DNA from: Tridacna crocea
Taxonomy: Eukaryota > Mollusca > Bivalvia > Cardiida > Cardiidae
DNA length: 64,000 nucleotides
Direction: 5' to 3'
NCBI GenBank assembly: GCA_943736015.1
Contig: OX031065.1
Location: forward strand, 24,380,427-24,444,426
A model generated the notes under the pieces. The model made no database searches. It worked only from the letters and a program-made list of their open reading frames with translations, and was not told the DNA's origin. Within the stretch, counting starts at the first letter, position 1. Every line of letters begins with the position of its first letter. Position numbers and translations under genes: made by a program. Shown piece after piece: positions 34,665 to 43,415 of this stretch.

Positions 34665-35306
34665 GGTGAAAGATCTTCAAGAGAATGGACTTTCAAAGTT
34701 TGTTGTTGACCTGGATGGATCAGAATGTAGTCAGAATGTGTTAACTGAGGCAGACTGCGGAATCCGTAAAGATATTAATTTTCCACTTCCATTACTGAGA
34801 AACTGGACAACAAATATGGGTTCTATTCCAAGAGGTTTCAACTATGCTTGCATAGTTGACTATCTAGTTAAAAGAAAATTAATGATAGTTCATGCTGCAG
34901 ACTCTGACAATGAAGACTCTGTTACAATCACAGATTTGCCTGTTGCCCAGAAACCACTGAGGAAAGGTTTTAACTTTTTTAAATCTGGTCATGTAAGTGA
35001 TGTAAAATTTAATAAACTGGAAGACTACACACATGTCAGTGGAATGGTGTTGTCATCATACAAGAGCAAGACATTTCAAACAGATTTAGTTTTAAAAAAC
35101 AGCACTGGTGAAGTTATGAAAGGAAAGTACAGATTTATGTGCAGCAGGACTTGGAGGAAAGTGCAATCATATAGCCATTGTACTTTTTGGCCTATTGGAC
35201 TTTCAAGAATCTTTAAATGATGCACCAGAAAGCTGCACTTCCAAGGAACAGAAATAGCACCTGCCTTCAAGAAAAGCAAAGAAGCTAACCAAACCCATAA
35301 AAACAG
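34665..35306 (+). pseudogene. SWIM/YqaJ gene, exon with SWIM zinc finger, broken
   Basis: Acceptor 'atatttcag', donor 'cag|gtattt'. The exon reads from 'VKDLQENGLSKFVVDLDGSE' to 'TGEVMKGKYRFM', as in the region N-terminal to the SWIM finger of YqaJ-partner proteins ('VSGMVLSSYKSKTFQ'). Just after 35137 the frame must shift to read the SWIM motif 'CAAGLGGKCNHIAIVLFGLL' (35138 on; C, then C-x-H). A TAG at 35255-35257 then stops that frame where a tryptophan would fit, and the reading continues 'HLPSRKAKKLTKPIKT' to the donor in phase 1. SWIM fingers bind DNA or proteins. So there is one frameshift and one nonsense change in this exon. Confidence 0.7.
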
Positions 35307-35353
35307 GTATTTTTTTTTACATTGTCCAGTTGTGATAAAAAATCTATAAAATG

Positions 35354-35482
35354 TCTTTGATAGGGTAGAAAACAATGCGGGAAATGGAGAAAATGCTGGT
35401 TATCAGCATTTTCTCCTTTTCCCACAATGTTTTCAAAATGCTTCTTTGTTTGGGTTGTTTAAAGTCAGGATTGTGTGGTAGA
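35354..35482 (+). mobile_element. TTAA MITE copy, 3' part
   Basis: It starts at 'gatagggtagaaaacaatgc', holds the complete hairpin 35366-35435, and ends 'ggattgtgtggtagagttaa'. It occupies the intron of the SWIM/YqaJ gene. ORFs on both strands (35375-35575 and 35344-35724) are artefacts. Confidence 0.75.
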
Positions 35483-35689
35483 GTTAAAATAGAGGTCTTG
35501 TGCATTTTCATTATACAATGTACAGTACTACAACAAACATCAGAAGCTTTCCCCATTTGTTCTGAAAATTTGTGACATTTGTGTGATGCTTTGCATCGCT
35601 TTCGAAGTGTATTTATAATGTTTGCTGTCGCTTTCGACAATTTTTTTTTCATTTTATATTTCTCATGTGACCAGAAGGTCTGTTGTTGG

Positions 35690-35790
35690 GACTTGAAACT
35701 TTGAACCACAATCAGTGTGACCACAATACCTCACAGGTCTGAGATTACAAGCTTTAACCACTGAGCCTCACTAACCCTGTTATGCATTTG
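35690..35790 (-). repeat. Possible tRNA-derived SINE fragment
   Basis: The reverse complement contains 'gaggctcagtggttaaagc', close to a tRNA A box, and 'gtaatctcagacctg' further on. Too short to assign a family. Confidence 0.35.
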
Positions 35791-35904
35791 GAAATAAACT
35801 TGGACTAAGAATGGAAACCAAAATGTTTGGTGAACAAAAGATCCATGCTAATCAAACTGTGTTCTTTTAACATTTTTACAAAAAATCTGATTCTCCCATT
35901 TCAG

Positions 35905-36068
35905 GTGTTCGTGTTGTCCAAAAACATGTATTTGGACGCTCTGTATGACGAAAAAGACCTCTTGAAAACTATGATGGGTACAGTGTACGAATGAAAAAGG
36001 CCATCTTAGATACCACTGCCTTAAAAGAAGACTTGAAGCAATTACTTCATGAAAAAGGCTTGCTGATG
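35905..36068 (+). pseudogene. SWIM/YqaJ gene, exon between SWIM and YqaJ
   Basis: Acceptor 'cccatttcag', donor 'gtaagc'. Two bases complete the split codon of the previous exon. The reading then runs 54 codons, ending 'KKAILDTTALKEDLKQLLHE' and 'KGLLM', with a single TGA at 35946-35948. The phases fit both neighbours, which supports the exon despite the stop. Confidence 0.55.
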
Positions 36069-36506
36069 GTAAGCACTAAAATTTCAACATTGATGAAAAC
36101 CATTCTTGGAGCTTCTTTGAAATAAGTAACATTTACATGCAGTGTCTTTTTCATTGTTGAAAATAATCACAGGGACAGCACTGTGCCAATCTTTCAGGTG
36201 GTTGACAAATGTATTCTTTAACATTTACGTTGACTTTTGTCAACATTTACAATGTTGAGTAAACATGATGAACTTTTTTCAAACATTGTGCAAGGTTGTT
36301 TCAACCATAACCTGTAGTAAGGTATTGGACAATATAGATCAAAGATTAGTCTGCATGCTCTGTGTAGTCTGATCTTGATCTGCACTGATGGTAAAAGCAA
36401 GTTTACTTGAATTTAGCATTGTGAAGGTTAGAATGAAAAGCAAAGGATAAAAAGGATAAAAAATAACCCAACATACATGAAAAACTATTTAATTCATTTT
36501 CTTCAG

Positions 36507-36584
36507 ATTCTTAACTCAAGCACTGATACTGCTAGTGAAGTTGAAGAAGAGAGGATTAATACTCATCAACTTCCAGAGGAAATA
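36507..36584 (+). pseudogene. SWIM/YqaJ gene, small acidic exon
   Basis: Acceptor 'ttcttcag', donor 'gtttgt'. It holds 26 codons in phase 0 at both sides, rich in Glu, Ser and Thr ('STDTASEVEEERINTHQLPE'). It is an unstructured linker by appearance. Support comes from phase and splice sites only. Confidence 0.4.
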
Positions 36585-36659
36585 GTTTGTCAAAAACTTA
36601 AGATATTTACATATAAGACTTTATCTTATAATTTTTTATCAACAACCTCAGTTTAACTC

Positions 36660-37341
36660 ATCACAAAAGGACAATATTTTAGGCTGGTCCAAATCGATAG
36701 CAATTGCAGACAACAAAATAATAATGACTGAAAATTTGAAATATGTGTTGTGAAGGGTAGAAAACATTGTGGGAAAAGGAGAAAATGCTGGTAACCAGCA
36801 TTTTCTCCTTTTCGCACAATGTTTTCTAAAGGCTTCTTTCTCAGGATCGTCGAAAGTAGGGATAGTGTGGCAATGGATTAAATTACCTCAGTAAGAAAGT
36901 TAACATAAAGTTCTGTTAACTCCTTACGGAACAACAAAGTTTTAGACTTGTCCAAATTGAAAGCTTTTGCAGATGACAAAATTAATGTGACACAAAAAAT
37001 GAAATTTAATTTGTGAAGGGTAGAAAACATTGTGGGAAAAGGAGAAAATGCTGGTTACCATGTTTTCAAACAACTTCTGTCTCTGGAGTCCTGAAAACCA
37101 GGGATTGTTTGGTAAAGGGTTAAAGACATCAAATCTTTAAGCAAGCAACATTTTTCATCTGCAATATTTTACATTAGGTTTAGTAAAGAAAGAAAAAGGT
37201 TGATTTTTTTCCCAGCAGGGTCAAAAACAATGTGTGAAAAGGATGAAATGCTGGTTACCAGCATTTTCTCCTTTTCCCATAGGGTTTTCTAAAAGGTTTT
37301 TTTCTCAGGGTCATTAAAAGTCGGGATTGTGTGATAAAGAG
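36660..37341. mobile_element. Three TTAA MITE copies inside the transposon
   Basis: Copies are at about 36660-36879, at 36921-37119 (exact TTAA at 36917-36920 and 37120-37123; part of the hairpin arm missing) and at about 37210-37341. All are forward and end in variants of 'gggattgtgtggtaaagg' + TTAA. Confidence 0.8.
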
Positions 37342-37393
37342 TTAACTTGAAAGCAGTCGATAAATGATAACAGCTAATTTATTGCCTTTATAG

Positions 37394-37960
37394 GTCACAG
37401 AGGCACGACAGAAAGAAATCAAAAAGCAAACTCATGGACAAGCAAATAACCCATTGTGGTTCAGGCACAAGAAAGGCAGGATTACAGCAAGCAAGGCGAA
37501 AAAGTTTGTCGGAAAGGGAAATATTGGAACCCTAGTTAAAGATATTATTCAGATAAGAAAACCAAAATTGACATCCATTCCAGCTGTCAAATATGGGATA
37601 GATAATGAAGTTGTTGTCGTTAAATACAAGCAGCAGAAAGCAGCACAAGGTGTAAATATAACAGTCTGTGGGTGTGGTTTGTTTGTTGATTTGGAATTTG
37701 GGCAGCTTGCTGCTAGTCCTGATGGCCTGATTACAGATCCTTCAGAGAAAGATCCACATGGATTGGTTGAAATTAAGTACATTTATTCTTGTAGAGATAT
37801 TTCTCCTAAAGAAGCCATTGAAAGAAAAAGGTCTTCTAGCCAGTTTTCACTTAAAGCATTTGGAGAAACAATCATTATGAAAGAAAGCCATTCTCAAAAA
37901 GTTGTTGGACTTCCACACAATGAACATTGTACCTACTTTGGTAGCTCAGGGGTTTTATAA
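37394..37960 (+). pseudogene. SWIM/YqaJ gene, exon with YqaJ-type nuclease domain
   Basis: It follows acceptor 'gcctttatag'. After 20 lead codons it reads 'WFRHKKGRITASKAKKFVG', the usual YqaJ opening (R-x-G-R-I-T-A-S). An acidic residue follows in 'GIDNEVVVVKY', then 'LAASPDGLI' (Asp at 37721) and 'GLVEIKY' (Glu at 37769, Lys two residues on). These form the S-P-D-G ... E-x-K core of the PD-(D/E)xK fold shared with lambda exonuclease. The exon is an uninterrupted 189-codon reading, but it ends at 37960 just before a TTAA MITE, and the C-terminal part of the domain is lost or altered after 'KESHSQKVV'. The family processes DNA ends; its role in transposition is not known to me. Confidence 0.75.
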
Positions 37961-37977
37961 AAAAAGGATAAAAATAG

Positions 37978-38795
37978 GTCTTGAGTGGTAGAAAACATTG
38001 TGGGAAAAGGAGAAAATGTTTCCATTACTTTTTCCTTTTCCTACAATTTTTTCGAAAAGCCTTCTTTCTAAGGAGTGTTAAAAGATGGGATTGTATGCTA
38101 TGTGTTAGAACAAAGAATTTGCATTTAACCCTCTACCAAACAATCCCTGGTTTTTACGACCCAGAGGAAGCAGCCTTCTGAAAACATCGCAGGAAAAGGA
38201 GAAAATGCTGGTAACCAGCATTTTCTCCTTTTCCCAAAATTTTTTCTACACATCTAAAGTAAAGTTTCAGTTTTTGAATCACGTTTATATTGTCGTCTGC
38301 CGAATTTGGACAAATCTAAAAATTTGTCATTAGGTAAAACCTAGAGCACTTGTGAGAAAATAGAAACTACTGGTAACCAGCATTTCCTCCTTTTCTCACG
38401 AAGTTTTCTAGAGCTTTCTTTCTTATGATAATCAAAACTCAAGGTTGTTTGGTAATGTGTTAATTTAAGATGTCCACAATGTCTACAATTATGCATTTTT
38501 TCTTCCATTTAAGACTTTCACTGATAAACATAATATATATTATGTAAAAAAGACTAAGGAAAGTTGACACATAATTTATTTTACTAGATGACAGAATTGT
38601 AGACTTACTCACTTTGAAAGCATTAGCAGATCACAAATAAAATGTCAATGAAATATGAAATTTGTCTCTCATCTAAAGAAAGGAAACTTGGAAAGGGAGA
38701 AAATGCTGGTTACCAGCACTTTTTCTATCTTTCCACAATGTTTTCAAAAGTTTTTTTATAGTGAAATGCTTAATTCAGGACTGTGTGGTAATAGA
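37978..38795. mobile_element. Four TTAA MITE copies in a row inside the transposon
   Basis: Copies are at 37978-38107 (forward, 3' part), 38129-38338 (reverse, TTAA at 38125-38128), 38345-38457 (forward, 3' part, TTAA after it), and 38580-38795 (forward). Each carries the 'ggagaaaatgctgg ... ccagcattttctcc' hairpin or its remnant. Confidence 0.75.
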
Positions 38796-39076
38796 TTGAA
38801 ATTCACAACACTTACTCACCATGTTTATAAAATGTGCCATTTTAATAAAAAATTTTGAAATTTAGTAATTGTTACTTCTTCAAAACATTTGTCCTGATGA
38901 AAATGGAAATAAAATGTAAGTGAAAAATTTAGACTCTGGTTAGCCTGCAGTCAGATTTATGAAAGTGGATGCTTTTCCCTTTTCCAGAGAAACCTTTAAT
39001 AGCTAACATTTGTTTTACTGACAAGTAATACGTGGGTAAAAATGGAACACATTTGCACAGAAAGATTAATTATTAA

Positions 39077-39236
39077 CCCTGTCCCAAACGACAAATTTTA
39101 GACTCTTCTCAATTGAAAGGGCTTGCAGACGATAATTTTAAGTTTCACTCATTACAAGCAATTTCTCCTTTCCCACAGTATTTTCAAAAGATTTGTATGG
39201 CAGACAAGTAAAAACCAGAGCTTGTTTGGGAAAGGG
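39077..39236 (+). mobile_element. TTAA MITE copy with internal deletion
   Basis: Exact TTAA on both sides (39073-39076 and 39237-39240). The ends are 'ccctgtcccaaacgac' and 'gcttgtttgggaaaggg'. Most of the left hairpin arm is missing. Confidence 0.75.
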
Positions 39237-39528
39237 TTAATTAAAACTTAAAAGTTTTCAAATGCATTATTTCCAAGAGGAGTTGACAGTTGGCATTGCA
39301 GGATAAAGGTTCAAATCTTTACCAGACGACAAAATTTCAGACCTTTGTCAAAATTGTATCTGCAGATGACAAGTTCACTTTGTTAAATAATGACTGCTCT
39401 GCATTCATAATTCTGTTGAAAAGTATGTGTATCATCACCATTTTGTTGGATGAGTTCAATACCATTCTAAGTGCCTATACAATGTACATGTATAGGCACT
39501 TAGAATGGTTCTGCACTCACTCATCAAT

Positions 39529-40690
39529 TTACTCAGAGTCCTTATCTACTAATGGGGGCCAAAATAAAACCAACATTACACACAACTGGAAGATGTGATT
39601 AATGTGCTTCCAAAAAGTGATAGGCACTTTAGAAGACAAAATGACCCACTGCTTCAAGCGCCCCGTGAGCCTTTCAACATGAATTCTGACACGAGCAATA
39701 GAAACAGATTCAACAAGATTCTGTATTTGCATTTGGTCTTTATTGCTCAAGAAATGTGGCGTTACAAGTCTAATTTTATGTTTTGCAAGAGACTCCCGTC
39801 CTGTAAATCCACGGTCTGCCATGATGGCATCTCCCTCCTGAAGTTTTTCAACCAATCCACTATCAAAAATTATCTGATTGTCAGAAATAATCCCTTCGAA
39901 AAGATCTGAAATCAATGTCGGAATTCCATTTGGACTTATACCAATGAGGTCTTTCAACGTGTTGCAACTCTTGTACGTGGAGTAAGTTGCTGCCTGTACT
40001 TCAAAGTCAGATGGTCTTTCCAGTGATATTTCTGTACAGTCAATTATAATCTGTACATCCTGGTAAATTTCCTTGAATATATTTGGACTGTTACGCCTTA
40101 TTTTTCCCCTTGACATCCAAATGTCTAAACTACACAAGACACTGTGCATAAAGTTCACCCATGTAATAAATATGCGTGACACATGGATTTCACTAATACC
40201 AAACCTCTCTGCCAGATCCAAGTTGGCAGAGCCTTGCCTTAGTTTCACTAGGGTCATGAACATTTCATCCATTGGAATAAGTGTTCTCTTTCTGCCACAT
40301 TTCAAACTGTCTCCATCTTTAGTGGTTGAGTTATTTGCGCCCCAGTACTGTAAACATTTTGCCTCCTGCTCCAGCATATTATGATAGAATGTCATCAAAG
40401 CCTGGTAGGAGTAAAATCCTGTCCAAAAACCTAATGTCCGAATCACTTCCCTCAAACCTTTTTAGGAAAAATCTGTCATAATGTCTTAACTCAACCACAC
40501 AGTCCAACTGCTCTTCCACATTCATAAGCAATTTGGTCACAACAATCAGCAGGGCTTGTAATTCCCTTATACTGTTTGGATCGGGGTCAGAATCTTGGGA
40601 GGATAATTTGTTTAGAATATTTTGGAGCAGCTGTTGAAGTTTGTCTTTTACTATTACCGTACTACCCTTTTGGTTTTTGCAGGCTTTTTC
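39529..40690 (-). pseudogene. Transposase exon 3: HTH plus DDE domain, one frameshift
   Basis: Acceptor (- strand) 'tgtatttcag'. The exon opens with a helical, acidic stretch ('EKACKNQKGSTV' ... 'LLMNVEEQLDCVVELR'). It changes frame in a five-A run (five T on the coding strand) at 40425-40429 and then reads 308 codons to the stop. That part holds 'FWTGFYSYQALMTFYHNML', an HTH_Tnp_4-like helix-turn-helix ('MDEMFMTLVKLRQGSANLDL' to 'ISEIHVSRIFITW'), and the DDE triad: D139 in 'IIIDCTE' (about 40040), D214 in 'IMADRGF' (about 39815), E261 in 'RIHVERLTGR' (about 39674). Spacing and motifs fit DDE_Tnp_4 (IS5/PIF-Harbinger-related). One T too many in the run is the only lesion seen; it could also be a sequencing error. 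Confidence 0.85.
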
Positions 40691-40766
40691 CTGAAATACA
40701 AAATTATGATTTGGAATATAATAGTCTTAAAGGCACAAGTCTTTTTGACTTGATTTTGTTCCTTAA

Positions 40767-40987
40767 CCCTTTACTCCATAGATACTCATTTCTACTCATT
40801 GCTTGCAGGAGCCTATGGAAAACATTGTGGCAAAAGGTGAAATTGCTCGTGACAAGCAATTTCACCTTTTGTCACAATGTTTTCTATGCTGTCAAAAGGT
40901 AACATATACACATAAGAAACGGCTTCATCCTTGTTGTTATTTAGGGTAAATTAGAGATACCACAGAAATGCCTTATGGGGTAAAGGG
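40767..40987. mobile_element. TTAA MITE, variant subfamily
   Basis: Exact TTAA flanks (40763-40766 and 40988-40991) with ends 'ccctttactcc' and 'ggggtaaaggg'. The hairpin core differs: 'ggtgaaattgctcgtgac' mirrored as 'gcaatttcacc', instead of the usual 'ggagaaaatgctgg'. It lies in the transposase intron between exons 2 and 3. Confidence 0.8.
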
Positions 40988-41029
40988 TTAACCAGCTGTT
41001 TTTTTAGGTATTTGTTCATCTTGCCAAAG

Positions 41030-41470
41030 CAAAGAATGCAGGTCTTTTATGAACCTATCAAAAACTGAGGAGTGAAAAAGGGAGAAAATGCTTGTGTTCT
41101 GTATTTCCTCCTTTTTCCATACTTCTTTCTCCTGTAGGAGAAACAAACTTCATACTTTTGATAACATTTGTAATCTGCAACCAAAACTAAAACTTTGTAC
41201 GATGCTAGGGCTCTGAAATGCTATGCTACAGTCTTGCCAGTTTTTCTCAACCACAATGCAAGATAACATCATGGGTTATAAATGTTACAAAATTTATTCT
41301 AAATCTTAAAACATTGACAATTTAAAGTTAACTTTGGGAAAAGACAAAAATACTTGTACCAGTAACCACAAAGTTTTCAACCCTACAAGATGCATATTTT
41401 GTGTAACATTTTAACTGTTATTTACAGACTCTTTCATAAAAATTTCTTGCCTGGTAAAGAGTTAAGAAAA
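41030..41470. mobile_element. Diverged TTAA MITE remnants
   Basis: Core pieces 'aaaagggagaaaatgctt' near 41078 and 'ttcctcctttttccat' near 41106, and a terminal 'cctggtaaagagttaag' near 41452. Boundaries are uncertain. Confidence 0.5.
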
Positions 41471-41485
41471 AGACAATATTATAAC

Positions 41486-41602
41486 CTGAGCATTTGGCTG
41501 TCCGACTGTCTCTAACAACAAATGATTTTCATCTGCGATTGTAGATTCATCCAAGCTTACTGTATATGATGTTCTCTCCACATTTAAGGTACTGATATTT
41601 GC
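41486..41602 (-). CDS. Transposase exon 2 (linker)
   Basis: On the - strand it is bounded by 'ctatttcag' and 'gttata'. It is 39 codons with no stop, phase 0 at both sides, matching exon 1 (ends phase 0) and exon 3 (starts phase 0). It reads 'ANISTLNVERTSYTVSLDES' and onward, a linker without known domain between the THAP finger and the HTH/DDE part. It is inferred from splice sites and phase. Confidence 0.65.
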
Positions 41603-41639
41603 CTGAAATAGACAATACAGTATGAAAAGAAAAAATTAC

Positions 41640-41815
41640 ACCTTCATGTGGACCAAAAGATAGTGGAGGCTCCGAGTTAAAGCGTCACTGGATACACTAT
41701 ATTTTTTATTGGAGTGTCCTGGGCAAGACACTTCAGGGCACCAGCCTTGTACTACAGAAACCCAGGAAATACATGAATATGTGATACCAGTTAAACAATC
41801 CTTCAATCAAGTAAA
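41640..41815 (+). repeat. Possible SINE unit
   Basis: 'gtgtcctgggcaagacactt' near 41706 matches the SINE-type motif also seen, in weaker form, at 9712. Upstream 'ggaggctccgagttaaagc' resembles a degraded A box. Lies in the first transposase intron. Confidence 0.4.
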
Positions 41816-41914
41816 CTACACCATCAAGATCAAGGGTAATATTTTAGACAAAATATTGTGAAATAGCAACAGACAGACTGAATCCTTTCAATGTTAGGCC
41901 AGTGGACTACCCTC

Positions 41915-42060
41915 TTTAAACTAGTCCTAATTCAAAGCACTTGCAGATGACAAATTAAAGGTAACTAAAAAATCAAAATTGTTTTGGGAAAGGTGGAAAA
42001 CCTTTTGGGAAAAGGAGAATAATTATGCCGGTAACCAGCATTCAAAATCTTTCGACAACA
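41915..42060 (+). mobile_element. TTAA MITE copy, 5' part only
   Basis: 'gcacttgcagatgacaaatt' through 'ggaaaaccttttgggaaaag' and half of the core. It is cut by an unrelated segment beginning near 42056. Confidence 0.65.
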
Positions 42061-42395
42061 CCCCTTCCAAGCGCGGATCCATATATCTTTCTCAGGGGGG
42101 GTCCCACCGAAAACACACTTGTCTTATTATATGATACTTTGGTTTACGGATTTCAGTGGATGTAAGCCGTTTACAAGAAAAGTCAACGTTTCCAGTTCTA
42201 ACCATGAGGAAGTCTCCACATTTAGAACCTTTCTTTTTTAAAGTTATGGCTGTATTTTACATAAATGCTGTGCAATATCAAACCAGTACCATTTCACGAA
42301 TCCGGCAACCGCATTATTGCCAAAATTCCAGGGGTGTCCGGACCCCCAGTCCCCCCCTCTGGAGCCGCCCATGCCTTCGTTGGGTCATTACAAGG
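42060..42395. other. Unassigned insertion between MITE pieces
   Basis: A GC-richer stretch with 'caggggtgtccggacccc' near 42329 and G/C runs at both sides ('agggggggtccc' near 42097). It looks like a separate repeat nested in a MITE, but I found no second copy. Confidence 0.3.
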
Positions 42396-42870
42396 TAGGA
42401 TTGTGTGGTAAAGAGTTAAGCCAATACCAGCTCTTAACAACCATATGGAAGAAGCATTTTGAAAACCAGATGGGAAAAGGAGAAATGCTGTTAAACAGCA
42501 TTTTCTCCTTTTCTCACAATGTTTTCTATAGGAGTGGCAACATAAATCATCATTTGGTATGATGTGTTGTCTGCAAATGCTTTGAATGTGGTCCATTTAA
42601 AAACTTTGTTGTTTGGTAAAGAACTAAGCTGATTTGCTGTTAGTTTGTTTGATTGAACTTTAATCTTAGTAAGTTACGGGTTGTGATTTTAACCCTTGAC
42701 CAAACAACAGACAATATTTGACACATCCAACTTTGCCGATGACATATTTGTCACTGACAGGTATGAAAACATTGTGGGTTAAGGAAAAATTGTTGGTTAC
42801 TATAATCTTTTCAAAATGTTTCTTTCACATGGTCGTTTTAAAGTCGGGCTCGTTTGGTAAAAAAAAAAAA
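42396..42870. mobile_element. TTAA MITE pieces inside the transposon
   Basis: A 3' end 'aggattgtgtggtaaagag' + TTAA (about 42394-42420), a reversed full copy at about 42421-42627 with hairpin 42470-42530, and a forward copy at about 42695-42862 starting 'cccttgaccaaacaacag'. Confidence 0.7.
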
Positions 42871-42938
42871 TGATTGGTTGGTTATTGTCCAAAATATGCA
42901 TCCATTTGCATCTATTGATTTAAAAGAATATGGTATAC

Positions 42939-43340
42939 CTGTGTATCAAAAAGTCTTTTTCTCATCCTCTTTTCTCTTGCTGTACTTCCGTCTTCACCAG
43001 TTTTCTGTCTTTTCCTGTAAGACTGAGGCTGAACCATTTTGAATGATCTGAATTTCGGTCTTGCAGGGTCAGATCTGTTGTTATACGTGTAAATTACTTT
43101 CTCCCAATCTTGCGACCTTGGAAAGATTGTAGGACAAGAGTCATCATATGTCTTGCGTCCATTAACAAAGTGGAGACTGCACACGCTGGTCCATTGAGAC
43201 TCAGTTCGCAAGTTTTCGTTCCGAATCAGCCTTATCCAAGTCTGTCTTTCACCCGTTCCTTTCTTGGGAAGCCGATAAAAAGGTAGGTTACCTTTAGATT
43301 CGGCAGTACACAAAGGAACACAATAATTTACTCGAGGCAT
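42939..43340 (-). CDS. Transposase exon 1: THAP DNA-binding domain
   Basis: The start ATG is at 43340 on the - strand, about 60 bp inside the CCAAT box and 75 bp inside the right array. The THAP finger has C7-x3-C11, conserved W35, and C54-x2-H57 followed by Phe, with the 'FYRLPKKG' and 'CSLHF' motifs of the C2CH family. A basic stretch follows ('KMVQPQSYRKRQKTGED' and 'REKRMRKRLFD'), possibly nuclear localisation. The exon is 134 codons and ends at the donor 'gatacacag|gtatac', phase 0. In transposons such as P and ISL2EU/Kolobok types the THAP finger binds near the element ends. Here the 14-mer arrays are the obvious candidate sites (inference). Confidence 0.88.
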
Positions 43341-43398
43341 GGTGAAAATGCAGCGCGACTGATATTTGTTTACCAGAGTGACATCATAGGGGTAGAGG

Positions 43399-43408
43399 TC
43401 TGATTGGT
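43399..43408 (-). promoter_or_regulatory. CCAAT box inside right array
   Basis: On the - strand it reads 'accaatcaga', 7 bp inside the right array and about 60 bp before the transposase ATG. It is the same 10-mer as at 32533, so the mirrored ends share array plus promoter element. Confidence 0.55.
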
Positions 43409-43415
43409 CGATTAA

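Noticed and set aside
35344-35724. 126-codon ORF on the - strand
   Set aside because: It overlaps the antisense of a TTAA MITE and a SINE-like fragment inside an intron of the SWIM/YqaJ gene. No known motif.
39595-40384. Two ~100-codon ORFs on the + strand
   Set aside because: They are the antisense of the DDE domain exon, whose motifs (DCTE, MADRGF, HVER) are clear on the - strand.
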